64,000 nucleotides of DNA from Chitinophagales bacterium (lineage in GTDB: Bacteria; Bacteroidota; Bacteroidia; Chitinophagales; Chitinophagaceae). Location of the stretch: contig JACJXQ010000008.1 in the NCBI GenBank assembly GCA_020636495.1, positions 1,984,001-2,048,000 on the forward strand, written 5' to 3'. This document shows, in pieces, positions 52,857 to 61,543 of this stretch (positions are counted from its first letter, which is position 1; each line of letters begins with the position of its first letter). The position numbers were made by a program, and so were the translations under genes. Below the pieces are notes generated by a model, which searched no databases, was not told the origin of the DNA, and saw only the letters and a program-made list of their open reading frames with translations.

Positions 52857-53062
52857 TGTTAAGTATTGTTAAGTAAAACGGTATAGTCGCTGTACTTAAC
52901 AATGTATAAAAAAGTCCCGCAGGGGCGGGACTGGTCATTTCGTGTATATGTTGGGGTGAGGGCATGGCTCTTGATTTATTACTGTCCCGCTATGGCGGGA
53001 TCTTCGTAAATGCATTCGCATTTACTACGACAAATATACGTTATTTTATTTATTATTGCAAT
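52857..53062 (-). ncRNA. Putative small-RNA/operator element, copy 2
   Basis: Reading on the minus strand: ATTG (53062-53059), 20 bp, TATATTTG (53038-53031). Then come a GTAAATGC/GCATTTAC hairpin, a TCCCGC/GCGGGA hairpin (53000-52985) and a second AGTCCCGC/GCGGGACT hairpin with a T run (52932-52913). The tail is TGTTAAGT (52901-52894), 19 bp, ACTTAACA (52874-52867), 2 bp, ACTTAACA (52864-52857). A further ACTTAACA lies at 52777-52770. Promoter spacing and tail spacing are identical to copy 1. Little else is seen in the 52755-53323 gap besides the repeats near 53200. Confidence 0.5.
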
Positions 53063-53175
53063 ATTTTTTTGTGTAGCATGAAGCATGTCTGAATCAGAAT
53101 TCACAGGATTGGAGGATTAGCAGGATAAGATGTTGGGGTACTTATAGGATGCGTGGATAAATGCAGCTTATTGCA

Positions 53176-53260
53176 AGTTCTCAGGGGATGTCTCCCTGCG
53201 TTCGACATGACGGCTTTGATGGGGGGGGATTGGTGCAGTGACAACAGCGACCAAAGGGGG
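53176..53260. repeat. Dispersed intergenic repeat remnants
   Basis: GGGATGTCTCCCTGCG and TTCGACATGACGG are of a type often dispersed in bacterial intergenic DNA. GGTGCAGTGACAACAGCGACC (in parts, around 53231-53251) matches the hairpin at 58210-58231 in a degraded form. Confidence 0.45.
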
Positions 53261-53277
53261 AATGGTATATAAAAAGG

Positions 53278-53305
53278 AAAGCCGCTCAATATGAGCGGCT
53301 TTTAA
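53278..53305. terminator. Terminator of the 53323 gene
   Basis: AAAGCCGCTC (53278-53287), AATAT, GAGCGGCTTT (53293-53302): a 10-bp stem with an A run upstream and T run downstream, usable on both strands, 20 bp after the minus-strand stop. Confidence 0.85.
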
Positions 53306-53322
53306 GGTAAACGGATAAGGTG

Positions 53323-55293
53323 TTATTGTTTTACGAATTTCACTTGTTCTGTATGACCATCTTTGCTGAGTTGCAGCATATACATGCCGGGAGCTAAAGA
53401 AGATACGTTTACTTCTGCTTTATCGCCGGATATTTTACCTTTTGAAAGGCTCCTGCCTGTTATATCCATCATTACATAATCAGCACCATTGGCCTGTGTT
53501 ATGTTTAGGAGGGTTTTAACAGGGTTGGGGTAAACAGCTATATTACCGGATCTTGTTTGCTCAATACCGGTTCCTTTCCCGGGTTTGAATACGTATTGAG
53601 TTGCGCCGGTAAACATCTGGTATATCCAGTCTTTATCCCAATATGCAAACATTAATGCATGCCCAGAATTGTTGGTAGTTGCTACTGCCATATAAGGCTC
53701 ATCACCGCTCAGGTTGAACGGCGTGGTAGTTTGCAAATCCACACTGTGCCAATTTGCTTCCTGGTAGTTGCCACTTGGTTTAAAAATTGTAGGTGTAGCT
53801 GTTTGGAATATATCAGTTCCGAATGCGTAGAAATCACCACTAAAATCATATGTAGGTGAGTTTTGTACAGCATAGGTATAATCCGAATAAAACACAGTAG
53901 GGTAATCCCTATAAGCATAATCAGCACCTGCATAAAGAGACGAAACTATCTTTCCCGCACCTGTTATTACAGGTTTAATTGCCTCGTAACCATTAGTGTT
54001 AAAACCCGTACCTGCTGTATGGTCAGACGCATCTAAGAGCGGGATCACGGTAAATGTGCCTGAAGGGTCGAAACATGCATAGGTATTTACTTTGTGCAGA
54101 GAAGCGCCGTCATTTTCAGTTACTGCTACTACGCAAACAGGGTCGTCTGTAGCATGCGTACTGTAATCATAATATTGCGGGCCGTTTATCCTCGGGTACT
54201 GAAACTCATCATTACCGGTGGTAGTGCTACTAATAGCTCCGTAAAGATTAACAACGGGTGTAGAAGGAGGGTCGTACACCCAATCTGCCAGCAATACCTG
54301 ATCGCCTGTAAAACCTGCACTCTGATCATCCCTCAGATAGGTAACATACGCTTTATTTGGCTTCGGCGAAGTTGGGTCAGGGTTGGCAGAAGTGATGCCT
54401 GTAACATCTGGATATTTACCATTGTCAATATAAAAATCAAGATTGCTGTGCGGGGTAGGAGGCTTGTTTTGTGAAAACTCGCTTATTGCCCCGTCAATTC
54501 CCCAAACCTCATATTGCGCCGGGTTACTAGCATTTTGCTGATGCCATGTTACGACATAACCTATGGCTTCATGTCCAACTCCTGAATAAGGATAAACATC
54601 ATTATATATCAAGTCGATATGAGGGTAGCCAGCAGTACCGTTTGCATTGCTGGATAACTGTTTAGGGTTATCAGTAATGTATCCGGTATATGGAGGTCCA
54701 CCACCCGCTGGTATTGCAGTAAAAGTAGGTACATCTACAGCTACTGTTCCTGCACTTACGTCCAGGTGCAGGTCGTATGACTCCATCCATATCTCACCAT
54801 TGCTTTCGTACACTGCCAATACAAAGTACTTAGGCGTACCGGGATTTCCGTAGGACACGTTGCTTACATCTGTATGTACGCCTATGGCCACATCTACATC
54901 GTTTACCGGGTTACCTGCATAGCTACTAGCAAAAAAAGGTAGTGCCTGGTAGTCTTGAGCTCCAGTATAGCTTGTTCCAACAGTAATTCCTGCATATGTG
55001 CCTGTGCAAGTTGTAGCTCCGCTGAAGCCGGTAACCCAAGCATATTGATCCTGTCCGTTACCCCAGATACATGCGGGAGTAGGGGCAGATGCATTACTGG
55101 CAAAATCAAACATATCCAGGTTAAGTGAGGTGAGTGTGGATGTGTTTTGGCAACCTGACGTACCTGTTACATTGATACCGCTTGCTGTTGAGTTTGAGCC
55201 TTGTACGTTTTGAGCGAGTGCAGGAAAGGAATTTAAAATGCAGATGCTACACATAAGTAATGCGCATGCAAAATATTTTGCTATTTGTTTCAT
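53323..55293 (-). CDS. T9SS-secreted protein, unknown function
   Basis: 656 residues. Signal MKQIAKYFACALLMCSICILNSFPALAQ. The body is rich in Tyr, Asn, Asp and Gly, beta-rich, with repeated YVTWHQQN / YVTYLRDDQ / MFAYWDKDW type strands that suggest a beta-propeller, and no enzymatic motif. The tail NIAVYPNPVKTLLNITQ...GMYMLQLSKDGHTEQVKFVKQ is a T9SS sorting domain. It is divergent from the next T9SS gene with 250 bp between. Confidence 0.88.
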   Translation of the reverse strand: MKQIAKYFACALLMCSICILNSFPALAQNVQGSNSTASGINVTGTSGCQNTSTLTSLNLDMFDFASNASAPTPACIWGNGQDQYAWVTGFSGATTCTGTYAGITVGTSYTGAQDYQALPFFASSYAGNPVNDVDVAIGVHTDVSNVSYGNPGTPKYFVLAVYESNGEIWMESYDLHLDVSAGTVAVDVPTFTAIPAGGGPPYTGYITDNPKQLSSNANGTAGYPHIDLIYNDVYPYSGVGHEAIGYVVTWHQQNASNPAQYEVWGIDGAISEFSQNKPPTPHSNLDFYIDNGKYPDVTGITSANPDPTSPKPNKAYVTYLRDDQSAGFTGDQVLLADWVYDPPSTPVVNLYGAISSTTTGNDEFQYPRINGPQYYDYSTHATDDPVCVVAVTENDGASLHKVNTYACFDPSGTFTVIPLLDASDHTAGTGFNTNGYEAIKPVITGAGKIVSSLYAGADYAYRDYPTVFYSDYTYAVQNSPTYDFSGDFYAFGTDIFQTATPTIFKPSGNYQEANWHSVDLQTTTPFNLSGDEPYMAVATTNNSGHALMFAYWDKDWIYQMFTGATQYVFKPGKGTGIEQTRSGNIAVYPNPVKTLLNITQANGADYVMMDITGRSLSKGKISGDKAEVNVSSLAPGMYMLQLSKDGHTEQVKFVKQ

Positions 55294-55470
55294 TTTGTGA
55301 TGATTGTTTTAAGAATAATAAAATTATTTGTCTGTAGGTAAATTGTACAGAATGCGCTAAGGAGGATGTGTGGAGCGCAGGTAGAGATACTTCTGGGGTG
55401 ATACAGGATATCCATTTTTCATGTGTATGGTTCGGTTTGGCAAATCAAATGTATGCGCCTTTTTTGTAAA

Positions 55471-55496
55471 AAAATAGGGTGTTTTCACCCTATTTT
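55471..55496. terminator. Hairpin with T-rich end in the divergent region
   Basis: AAAATAGGGTG (55471-55481), TTTT, CACCCTATTTT (55486-55496): a perfect 11-bp stem followed by AATTTAG, 46 bp before the 55543 start. It could be an attenuator in the leader of that gene or insulate the divergent gene; a -7-like TATATTTA lies downstream of it. Confidence 0.55.
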
Positions 55497-55542
55497 AATT
55501 TAGCTGAAAGTTTATATATTTACTTATAAAACTATAGTCACT

Positions 55543-57963
55543 ATGTATCTATCCCATTTGTATACCAAACCTCAATCTCCATTATGCCATGCGGGGAAAT
55601 ACTCATTACTCGCGCTTAGTTTAGTTGCTTTATTCTGCTCAGTAGGTGTGGGTACATATGCACAAAACATGCTGCTTGTGCCACAAAAGTCTGGTGCGGC
55701 CTTGATAGGTAATACTATTGTAACGGTTTCATGCTCCGGAAATTCTATTATTAACCCTGTACCGACTTGTGGAGGGATAGGTATTAATCCGATAGGTAGC
55801 GCTGGCGATTCTGAATATTTGTACCAGTATTCAATACCTACTAAGCATGTGCGTTTTATATTTAACGTTACAGATGCAGGAGAGGAAATTAGCTTCAAAG
55901 TGAATAATTCAACATATAGTTTGTCTCAAGGTAATTTGTCTCCATATCCAGGTACTTGTAATTGTCCTTATTATGCAACATTGGTCAATGGGAAAATATT
56001 TTATCCCAACGGAAGTGTATCACCTGATTGTGCACAAGTAGATATATACTATCCCGGTATCAATTCTGTAACTGTTCACCACAACAGGATGGGTGCGGGA
56101 GCACATTTCAGTTCTTATTTTGAAGAAGATACGACTACATTTATCAAACAACCTTTTACAGATACTGCGTTATGCCCGGGGCAAACCATTCCTTTAGTTT
56201 ATAATACCAATTTCCGTTTTCAGAACAACAATACTTTTACCGCACAACTAAGTAACAGCAGCGGCAGTTTTGCCAGCCCTGTGAATATAGGCAGCCGTGC
56301 AGATACTACAGGTGATACGATATGGTGCACCATGCCTGTGAATACTACTCCCGCAAACGGCTACAGGATGCGTATTGTGAGCAGTAATCCTGCAGATACC
56401 TCGCTGGACAACCAGGTGGATATACGTGTTAAAGCTGCTCCCCAAGGTGTGAGCAACAGCAGCAATAGCCCTGTGTGTACAACAGATACCCTGATGCTGA
56501 ACGGCAGCAGCACCAGCACGGGTGTAAGCTGGGCATGGATGGGGCCGAACAGCTTTACCTCTTCGGCAGAAGATACGGTAATAGCCAATACAGCTATGAG
56601 TGATGCTGGTAATTATATACTTACCGCTACGCTCAACAGTACCGGCTGTAGTCTGAGGGATACCACTACTGTAACGGTGCACCAGACACCTGCCAAGCCT
56701 ACAGCGGGTAGCAACAGCCCGGTGTGTGAGAACAAGACCTTAACATTATCGACGAGTACCACAACCAATGGGGTAAGCTATGCATGGACGGGCCCAGGCT
56801 ATAGTTCAACAACCCAAAACCCAACAGTGACCACGAACGCTGCGAGTACCCATGCGGGAAGTTATATCAGTACGGTAACCATCAATGGTTGCAGCAACCG
56901 TGACACGGTAACAGTGACCGTACTACCCAAACCAGCGAAGCCAACGGCGGCAGCGCCCAACAGTCCGCTATGCGCCCACCAGGACCTGCAACTGACGGCT
57001 ACTACCATCAATGGCGCTAACTACACATGGTACGGTCCGGCAGGGTATTATGAATATACCCAAAACCCAACCCGCAACTACATGCAGCTGAACTATGCAG
57101 GAGCCTACTATGTATTCGCCAACCTGAATGGTTGTATATCAGATACCGACAGTGTGGTGGTAGTAGTCAATACCGACCCGAATGTGAATATTTACCCCAC
57201 ACCCGGCACTACCATTTGTGACGGGCAACAAGCAATTTTTACGGCCATACCTACCAATGGTGGCAGTGTGGGTTATGATTGGAGAGTCAACGGAGCCAGC
57301 AAGGGAGTGACAACAGCCAGCTATACCACCACAAGCTTAAAGAACGGTGATGAAGTGACCTGCCTGATGGTGAGCATAGGTACTTGTGCAACTACCTTTA
57401 CCGATACAAGTAATGCGATAAAAATGGTGGTGCAGGACCTGAAAACACCGGGCGTAACTATAACAGCAGATGCGGGACCATCTTTATTCCCTAACGAGCC
57501 GATCAATTTTACAGCAGACCCGAAAGATGCGGGAACTAATCCGAAATACCAGTGGAAACGCAACGGCCAGGATGTAGGCGGTGCCACAGGCAAGACATGG
57601 GGCGCTAACGCGAACTTCCTCACCAATGGCGACAATATCTGTGTACTCATTACCAGCGACTATGCCTGTCCGAGCCCGGATACGGCACTGAGCAACTGCA
57701 TCAAACTGGAGATAAGGCTGGGCGTAGAGGATATTGTCCGTGACAATAATATCCGTATTTATCCAAATCCGACGAGTGGTACTATTACGGTTACATCCTC
57801 TGCCATCATAGAGGAACTCACCCTGACCGACCTGTTAGGAAAACAGGTGCTGAACCAGGCAGGCGGTAGCAAAACAGTTCATGCCGACATGAGCGGCCTT
57901 GCCGCGGGTGTGTACATCATCAAAGTAAATGGTAGTGTAGCGGGGAGGGTTATTAAGAAGTAA
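55543..57963 (+). CDS. T9SS-secreted protein with Ig-like repeats
   Basis: 806 residues. The signal sequence is long, with the hydrophobic part at ~22-38 (LLALSLVALFCSVGVGTYAQ). Residues ~40-200 form an N-terminal domain with several Cys. From about 290 there are four to five Ig-like units of ~75 residues (NSPVCTTDTLML..., NSPVCENKTLTL..., NSPLCAHQDLQL...), as seen in Bacteroidota adhesin-like proteins. The tail is NIRIYPNPTSGTITVTS...GVYIIKVNGSVAGRVIKK, a T9SS domain. Possible adhesin or matrix protein. Confidence 0.88.
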   Translation: MYLSHLYTKPQSPLCHAGKYSLLALSLVALFCSVGVGTYAQNMLLVPQKSGAALIGNTIVTVSCSGNSIINPVPTCGGIGINPIGSAGDSEYLYQYSIPTKHVRFIFNVTDAGEEISFKVNNSTYSLSQGNLSPYPGTCNCPYYATLVNGKIFYPNGSVSPDCAQVDIYYPGINSVTVHHNRMGAGAHFSSYFEEDTTTFIKQPFTDTALCPGQTIPLVYNTNFRFQNNNTFTAQLSNSSGSFASPVNIGSRADTTGDTIWCTMPVNTTPANGYRMRIVSSNPADTSLDNQVDIRVKAAPQGVSNSSNSPVCTTDTLMLNGSSTSTGVSWAWMGPNSFTSSAEDTVIANTAMSDAGNYILTATLNSTGCSLRDTTTVTVHQTPAKPTAGSNSPVCENKTLTLSTSTTTNGVSYAWTGPGYSSTTQNPTVTTNAASTHAGSYISTVTINGCSNRDTVTVTVLPKPAKPTAAAPNSPLCAHQDLQLTATTINGANYTWYGPAGYYEYTQNPTRNYMQLNYAGAYYVFANLNGCISDTDSVVVVVNTDPNVNIYPTPGTTICDGQQAIFTAIPTNGGSVGYDWRVNGASKGVTTASYTTTSLKNGDEVTCLMVSIGTCATTFTDTSNAIKMVVQDLKTPGVTITADAGPSLFPNEPINFTADPKDAGTNPKYQWKRNGQDVGGATGKTWGANANFLTNGDNICVLITSDYACPSPDTALSNCIKLEIRLGVEDIVRDNNIRIYPNPTSGTITVTSSAIIEELTLTDLLGKQVLNQAGGSKTVHADMSGLAAGVYIIKVNGSVAGRVIKK

Positions 57964-58112
57964 AAGTTTAAAAGTCAAAACCTAAAACTGTCCCGGTTTG
58001 GGCGAGCTGTGAAGAATGAACTGCGTGGCAACAGCGAAGCTCTCATTGAGGCCTTGAAAAGACATAGTGACCGAAATAATCTAATCAACTCATCAATGTT
58101 CTTCATCTGATA

Positions 58113-58231
58113 AGATTGCTTCGTTGCTCATTCTTCGCGCCTCGCAAACACCTGGTATTTTTTATATAGTTCCGGTTTTTGCGAGGAGGTACGACGAAGC
58201 AATCTGATTGGTACGGTGACAACACCGTACC
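58113..58231. repeat. Nested inverted repeat (REP-like) region
   Basis: AGATTGCTTCGT (58113-58124) faces ACGAAGCAATCT (58194-58205), and inside it CCTCGCAAA (58140-58148) faces TTTGCGAGG (58178-58186). It is followed by a separate perfect hairpin, GGTACGGTG-ACAA-CACCGTACC (58210-58231). The GCGAGGAGGTACGACGAAGC text resembles a dispersed repeat found in many bacterial genomes. No gene is seen in the 57963-58262 gap. Confidence 0.75.
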
Positions 58232-58261
58232 GAAGGGAGTAATAATCATATCCTGTTTGGG

Positions 58262-59248
58262 CTATTCAAGTATAAGTCTTCCGGTATATGTGACTGTACC
58301 ATCTGTCACTTTATACAGGTAAAGGCCATCAGGATAGCTGCTCAGGTCAACTCTCCTGTTGTAGGGCATATATTCAAGTTGCTTCCCTACCATATCATAA
58401 ACCTCTATTCGGTACGATTCCGGTTTGTTTATTGCAGGAAAATTGATCCATCCGTCATGCGAAGGAACAGGGTACACATTCAACGATTCATATCCTCCGA
58501 TCTCTGCAACTGATGAGCCGTAATCATCATTTTCAAACTTGATATCGTCTATGATCCATCCCGCCAGGGTATCTGCCGTAGTATCGCTCATAAACCGGAA
58601 CCGCAGAAGAGCGTTTTGTTGCACGCACGATGGGCCTCCACCTGTGGTTTTCACAGGCAAACCTACCCAAAACTGGAGTCTGCTGGTTATCCAACCATTA
58701 CTGTTTCCCGTAAAGGCGGGTTCTCCCGTTGCCAGCGTGTCGTTAAAACCGTAGAAATTATAAGCAACAAGCCCTTGGGCTAAACCTGATGTAGTACCGG
58801 AATAACAATCGCCTATTACATTGATCCATGTTTTTCCACTGTCTCTCGACATCTCGACAATACCACCGTCTTTTCCGGAATCCGTTTCATATTTATGGGT
58901 AAAGGTCATAATGAGGTTGACCTGACCGTATTTAGCTGTGGTCACCACAAATGAACTGTTGGCATTTACCGGGTACGGATTTACACTATCTGTCATGATG
59001 CCCTCATTGGTAAATCCGTTTACTGCAAAAAAGCTCTTGTTGGTCTTGCCTATCTGCCAGAGAGAATCATTAGCTGTATTGCCGATATAAAAGTAGTTGG
59101 TATCCTTTATTTTGACGTCTGTACCGGTAAATGTCAACATTACCGAGTCTTTGGGCAATCCGTCATATACACCGAATTGGGCATTTGAGGTATATGTAAG
59201 CATGACAAATAATGCACTGCATACAAAATGATAGTAGATTTTCTTCAT
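58262..59248 (-). CDS. T9SS-secreted protein, unknown function
   Basis: 328 residues with signal MKKIYYHFVCSALFVMLTYTSNAQ. One beta-sandwich domain covers ~25-235 (VEMSRDSGKTWINVIGD, CVQQNALLRFRFMSDTTADTLAGWIIDDIKFEND). The latter motif, a carbohydrate- or MAM-like jelly-roll ending with IDDIKF, is frequent in Bacteroidota secreted proteins. The tail SLNVYPVPSHDGWINF...GLYLYKVTDGTVTYTGRLILE is a T9SS domain. It has no catalytic residues that I can name. Confidence 0.85.
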   Translation of the reverse strand: MKKIYYHFVCSALFVMLTYTSNAQFGVYDGLPKDSVMLTFTGTDVKIKDTNYFYIGNTANDSLWQIGKTNKSFFAVNGFTNEGIMTDSVNPYPVNANSSFVVTTAKYGQVNLIMTFTHKYETDSGKDGGIVEMSRDSGKTWINVIGDCYSGTTSGLAQGLVAYNFYGFNDTLATGEPAFTGNSNGWITSRLQFWVGLPVKTTGGGPSCVQQNALLRFRFMSDTTADTLAGWIIDDIKFENDDYGSSVAEIGGYESLNVYPVPSHDGWINFPAINKPESYRIEVYDMVGKQLEYMPYNRRVDLSSYPDGLYLYKVTDGTVTYTGRLILE

Positions 59249-59370
59249 AGGGTAAAAATTTAACTACATAAATGTACTACTATTAATGAGCAACAACTGT
59301 CATAGTAATGTAATGCGTGCCCGGCATTAACCCTTTTTATCATATAACTGAAAAACAACTTTTCATCTGG

Positions 59371-59510
59371 TTTGTTTATAATAACAAAAATACGTATATT
59401 CGTATTGTTGGGAGTCGCACTCTTATGTTCTTTGATATGATGGAAAAGCATCAATATTGTCAGATGGTTAAGTCAACTGAAAAGCATCATTTACTTAACA
59501 TTACTTAACA
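59371..59510 (+). ncRNA. Putative small-RNA/operator element, copy 3
   Basis: TTTG (59371-59374), 20 bp, TATATTCG (59395-59402), then GGTTAAGT (59466-59473), 19 bp, ACTTAACA (59493-59500), 2 bp, ACTTAACA (59503-59510). Promoter spacing and tail spacing equal copies 1 and 2, but the GC hairpin is missing and the body is ~75 bp shorter. A direct repeat GAAAAGCATCA occurs twice inside. It is the main content of the 59248-59676 gap. Confidence 0.5.
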
Positions 59511-59675
59511 ATCCAACTTTAAGAATTCCCCTCACGTCCTTGCAAAGTATGAAGCAATTGGCGGAAGGATATTTGCGAACACCTCAAAGGGGTATAAGCA
59601 AATCGGGGTAGTTGACTTGTTGCTTATTTATAGCAGTTGAATGGAAACAAAAGGAAACAAAATATAGATGCCGGG

Positions 59676-61004
59676 TTAGTCTATTTCTTCCTTGAACACA
59701 ATGCCATGTTCAGCAAGCTCAGCCAATACAGGTTTGTATACAGTTGGCATATTGGGTATATGTACGCCAACAGGTGGTTTTATCTTGTTGCCCAGCACCA
59801 GGCGTGCCAGTATGGCCATAGGCAGCCCGACTGTTTTGGCCATGGCTGAATATTTACTGTTATCGCCTTTGGCGGTCATCGTGCTGACAAGTGTGGTCTT
59901 TTTGTTGCCTTTGTGCAGGTATTCCACTTCGTGCCGCATGATCACCAGGTCCTTGTCATTTGGTTTCATGGCCCACTTTTGCAGTAGCACATTCAATAAT
60001 ATGTCTGCAGAGCTGGTGGCAGGTTGCTCAATAGGTTTGTCTTCAAAAATGCCCAGCCACGCTACCATGTTCATGGTGCTTTCGCCGGGTTCAAGGTCCA
60101 TTTTTGCAGCCACCTGTTCTTTCAGGGATCGGTTCTTGTCAAAACCATTCTTGTTACATACCCAGTCGGTATAGGTTTTGGCAGTTACTGTATCATTGGG
60201 GTCGGTCAGTCCCAGCTGAACCAGTACATTCCAGCCACGCATGTAGCCAGAGTACCGGTAAGTGGCACGCATAAAGGTCTTTACATCTGGCAGGTCATAT
60301 TGCTGCATATAGCTCACCGAGTCCCGGTTGGGGTAATAGACTAAAGGAGATACACCGTCTATTTTGGCGCCGCGCTTCGGGTGTGCAAAAAGCTCTTCGT
60401 AGGTAATATCCACCACTTTTCCGTTAGAAAGATATTTGGCGCCATTACTACCTGCGAGCACAACGTTCCTGGGGTTCCAGCTGAACTTATAGTGCCACGG
60501 ATTGGTATCAGACTCTGAGGACACCAGTCCGCCGGCAAAGGACTTGAAAGAAGTAATAGCTCCGGCTACTTTCTGTATACCGTGTATGATCTGGTTGGCG
60601 GTCATGTGGTCAATACCCGGGTCCAGTCCCATTTCGCACATGAACATGAGGCCGGCCTCTTTTACTTTGGCATCCAGCGCCTTCATGTCTTCAGAGATAT
60701 AAGAAGAAGTGATCAGGTGCTTTTTAAGAGCCAGGCAGTCTTGGGCCAAAAGTATATGCAGGGAAGGAGGTAACAGTGATATAACAATATCTGCGCGTGA
60801 TACGAGTTTCGCCCTTGCAGCGTCATCAGCTATATCCATCACTACCGCTTCAGAGTTAGGGTGGTGGTTGGTTTTATCGATAATGGCTTCCATGCTGCTG
60901 TCTGCTACCAGCACACGCCAGCTCAGCCGCTGCGAATTGGTCAGCAGATAGTCAATAAGAAAAACAGATGTTTTGCCGGCTCCTACTACAAGTATTGTCT
61001 GCAT
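59676..61004 (-). CDS. Saccharopine dehydrogenase-like NAD(P) oxidoreductase
   Basis: 442 residues. The Rossmann fold begins ILVVGAGKTSVFLIDYLL, with ISLLPPSLHILLAQDCL next. A signature stretch at ~125 (MFMCEMGLDPGIDHMTA) matches the saccharopine dehydrogenase/reductase family (homospermidine and carboxynorspermidine synthases are relatives). In bacteria without lysine saccharopine routes the substrate is uncertain. It is divergent from the hotdog thioesterase. Confidence 0.85.
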   Translation of the reverse strand: MQTILVVGAGKTSVFLIDYLLTNSQRLSWRVLVADSSMEAIIDKTNHHPNSEAVVMDIADDAARAKLVSRADIVISLLPPSLHILLAQDCLALKKHLITSSYISEDMKALDAKVKEAGLMFMCEMGLDPGIDHMTANQIIHGIQKVAGAITSFKSFAGGLVSSESDTNPWHYKFSWNPRNVVLAGSNGAKYLSNGKVVDITYEELFAHPKRGAKIDGVSPLVYYPNRDSVSYMQQYDLPDVKTFMRATYRYSGYMRGWNVLVQLGLTDPNDTVTAKTYTDWVCNKNGFDKNRSLKEQVAAKMDLEPGESTMNMVAWLGIFEDKPIEQPATSSADILLNVLLQKWAMKPNDKDLVIMRHEVEYLHKGNKKTTLVSTMTAKGDNSKYSAMAKTVGLPMAILARLVLGNKIKPPVGVHIPNMPTVYKPVLAELAEHGIVFKEEID

Positions 61005-61108
61005 ATATTTGCAATCAATGAGGGTTATTTTCTCAAATGTAAATATTGTTTTATCATTTCATAACTGATAGAATAGATATATTATTGTCACATTTAAGTA
61101 TTTAAAAA

Positions 61109-61543
61109 ATGGCTATGCAGATATGGAAACAGCCGACTGCAACGTTAAATGATCTCAACTGCTTGTCAGAAGGTACAATGGCAAAAGCATTGGGCATCCT
61201 GTTTACTGAAATAGGCGACGACTACCTCGTAGCGACTATGCCGGTAAATGATAATACCCGCCAGCCATATGGCTTACTGCATGGTGGTGCCTCTGCAGCC
61301 CTTGCAGAGACTGTTGGCAGCGTTGCGGCGTCGTTATGTATTGACAAGGCAAAACAGATATGTGTGGGGCTGGACATCAACTGCAATCATGTAAGGGGTA
61401 AAAAGGATGGGGTAGTTACTGCTACCGCAACGGCAGCGCATATAGGAGCAACTACCCATGTGTGGGAGATACGTATTACTGACGAAAGGGACAAACTGGT
61501 ATGTATCAGCCGCCTGACGATGGCTATACTTAAAAAGCCTTAG
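61109..61543 (+). CDS. Hotdog-fold thioesterase (PaaI/MenI-like)
   Basis: 144 residues, typical for the family. QPYGLLHGGASAALAETVGS at ~51-70 is the hotdog signature with catalytic Glu at the AET position, and GLDINCNHVRGKKDGVV follows. Close relatives hydrolyse DHNA-CoA or phenylacetyl-type CoA esters. Because mqnE implies the futalosine route to menaquinone here, a DHNA-CoA role is less likely, so the substrate is open. Its 3' end overlaps the convergent glycosyltransferase gene by 4 bp. Confidence 0.88.
   Translation: MAMQIWKQPTATLNDLNCLSEGTMAKALGILFTEIGDDYLVATMPVNDNTRQPYGLLHGGASAALAETVGSVAASLCIDKAKQICVGLDINCNHVRGKKDGVVTATATAAHIGATTHVWEIRITDERDKLVCISRLTMAILKKP

Noticed and set aside
51304..52965. 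553-codon minus-strand open frame
   Set aside because: It is antisense to the B12 radical SAM gene. The long opening follows from the GC-rich codons of that gene; the translation is His/Arg/Gln rich and matches no family.
59317..59508. 63-codon plus-strand open frame over element copy 3
   Set aside because: It starts upstream of the promoter boxes, has no recognisable feature and ends inside the ACTTAACA tail; it is not conserved in copies 1 and 2.
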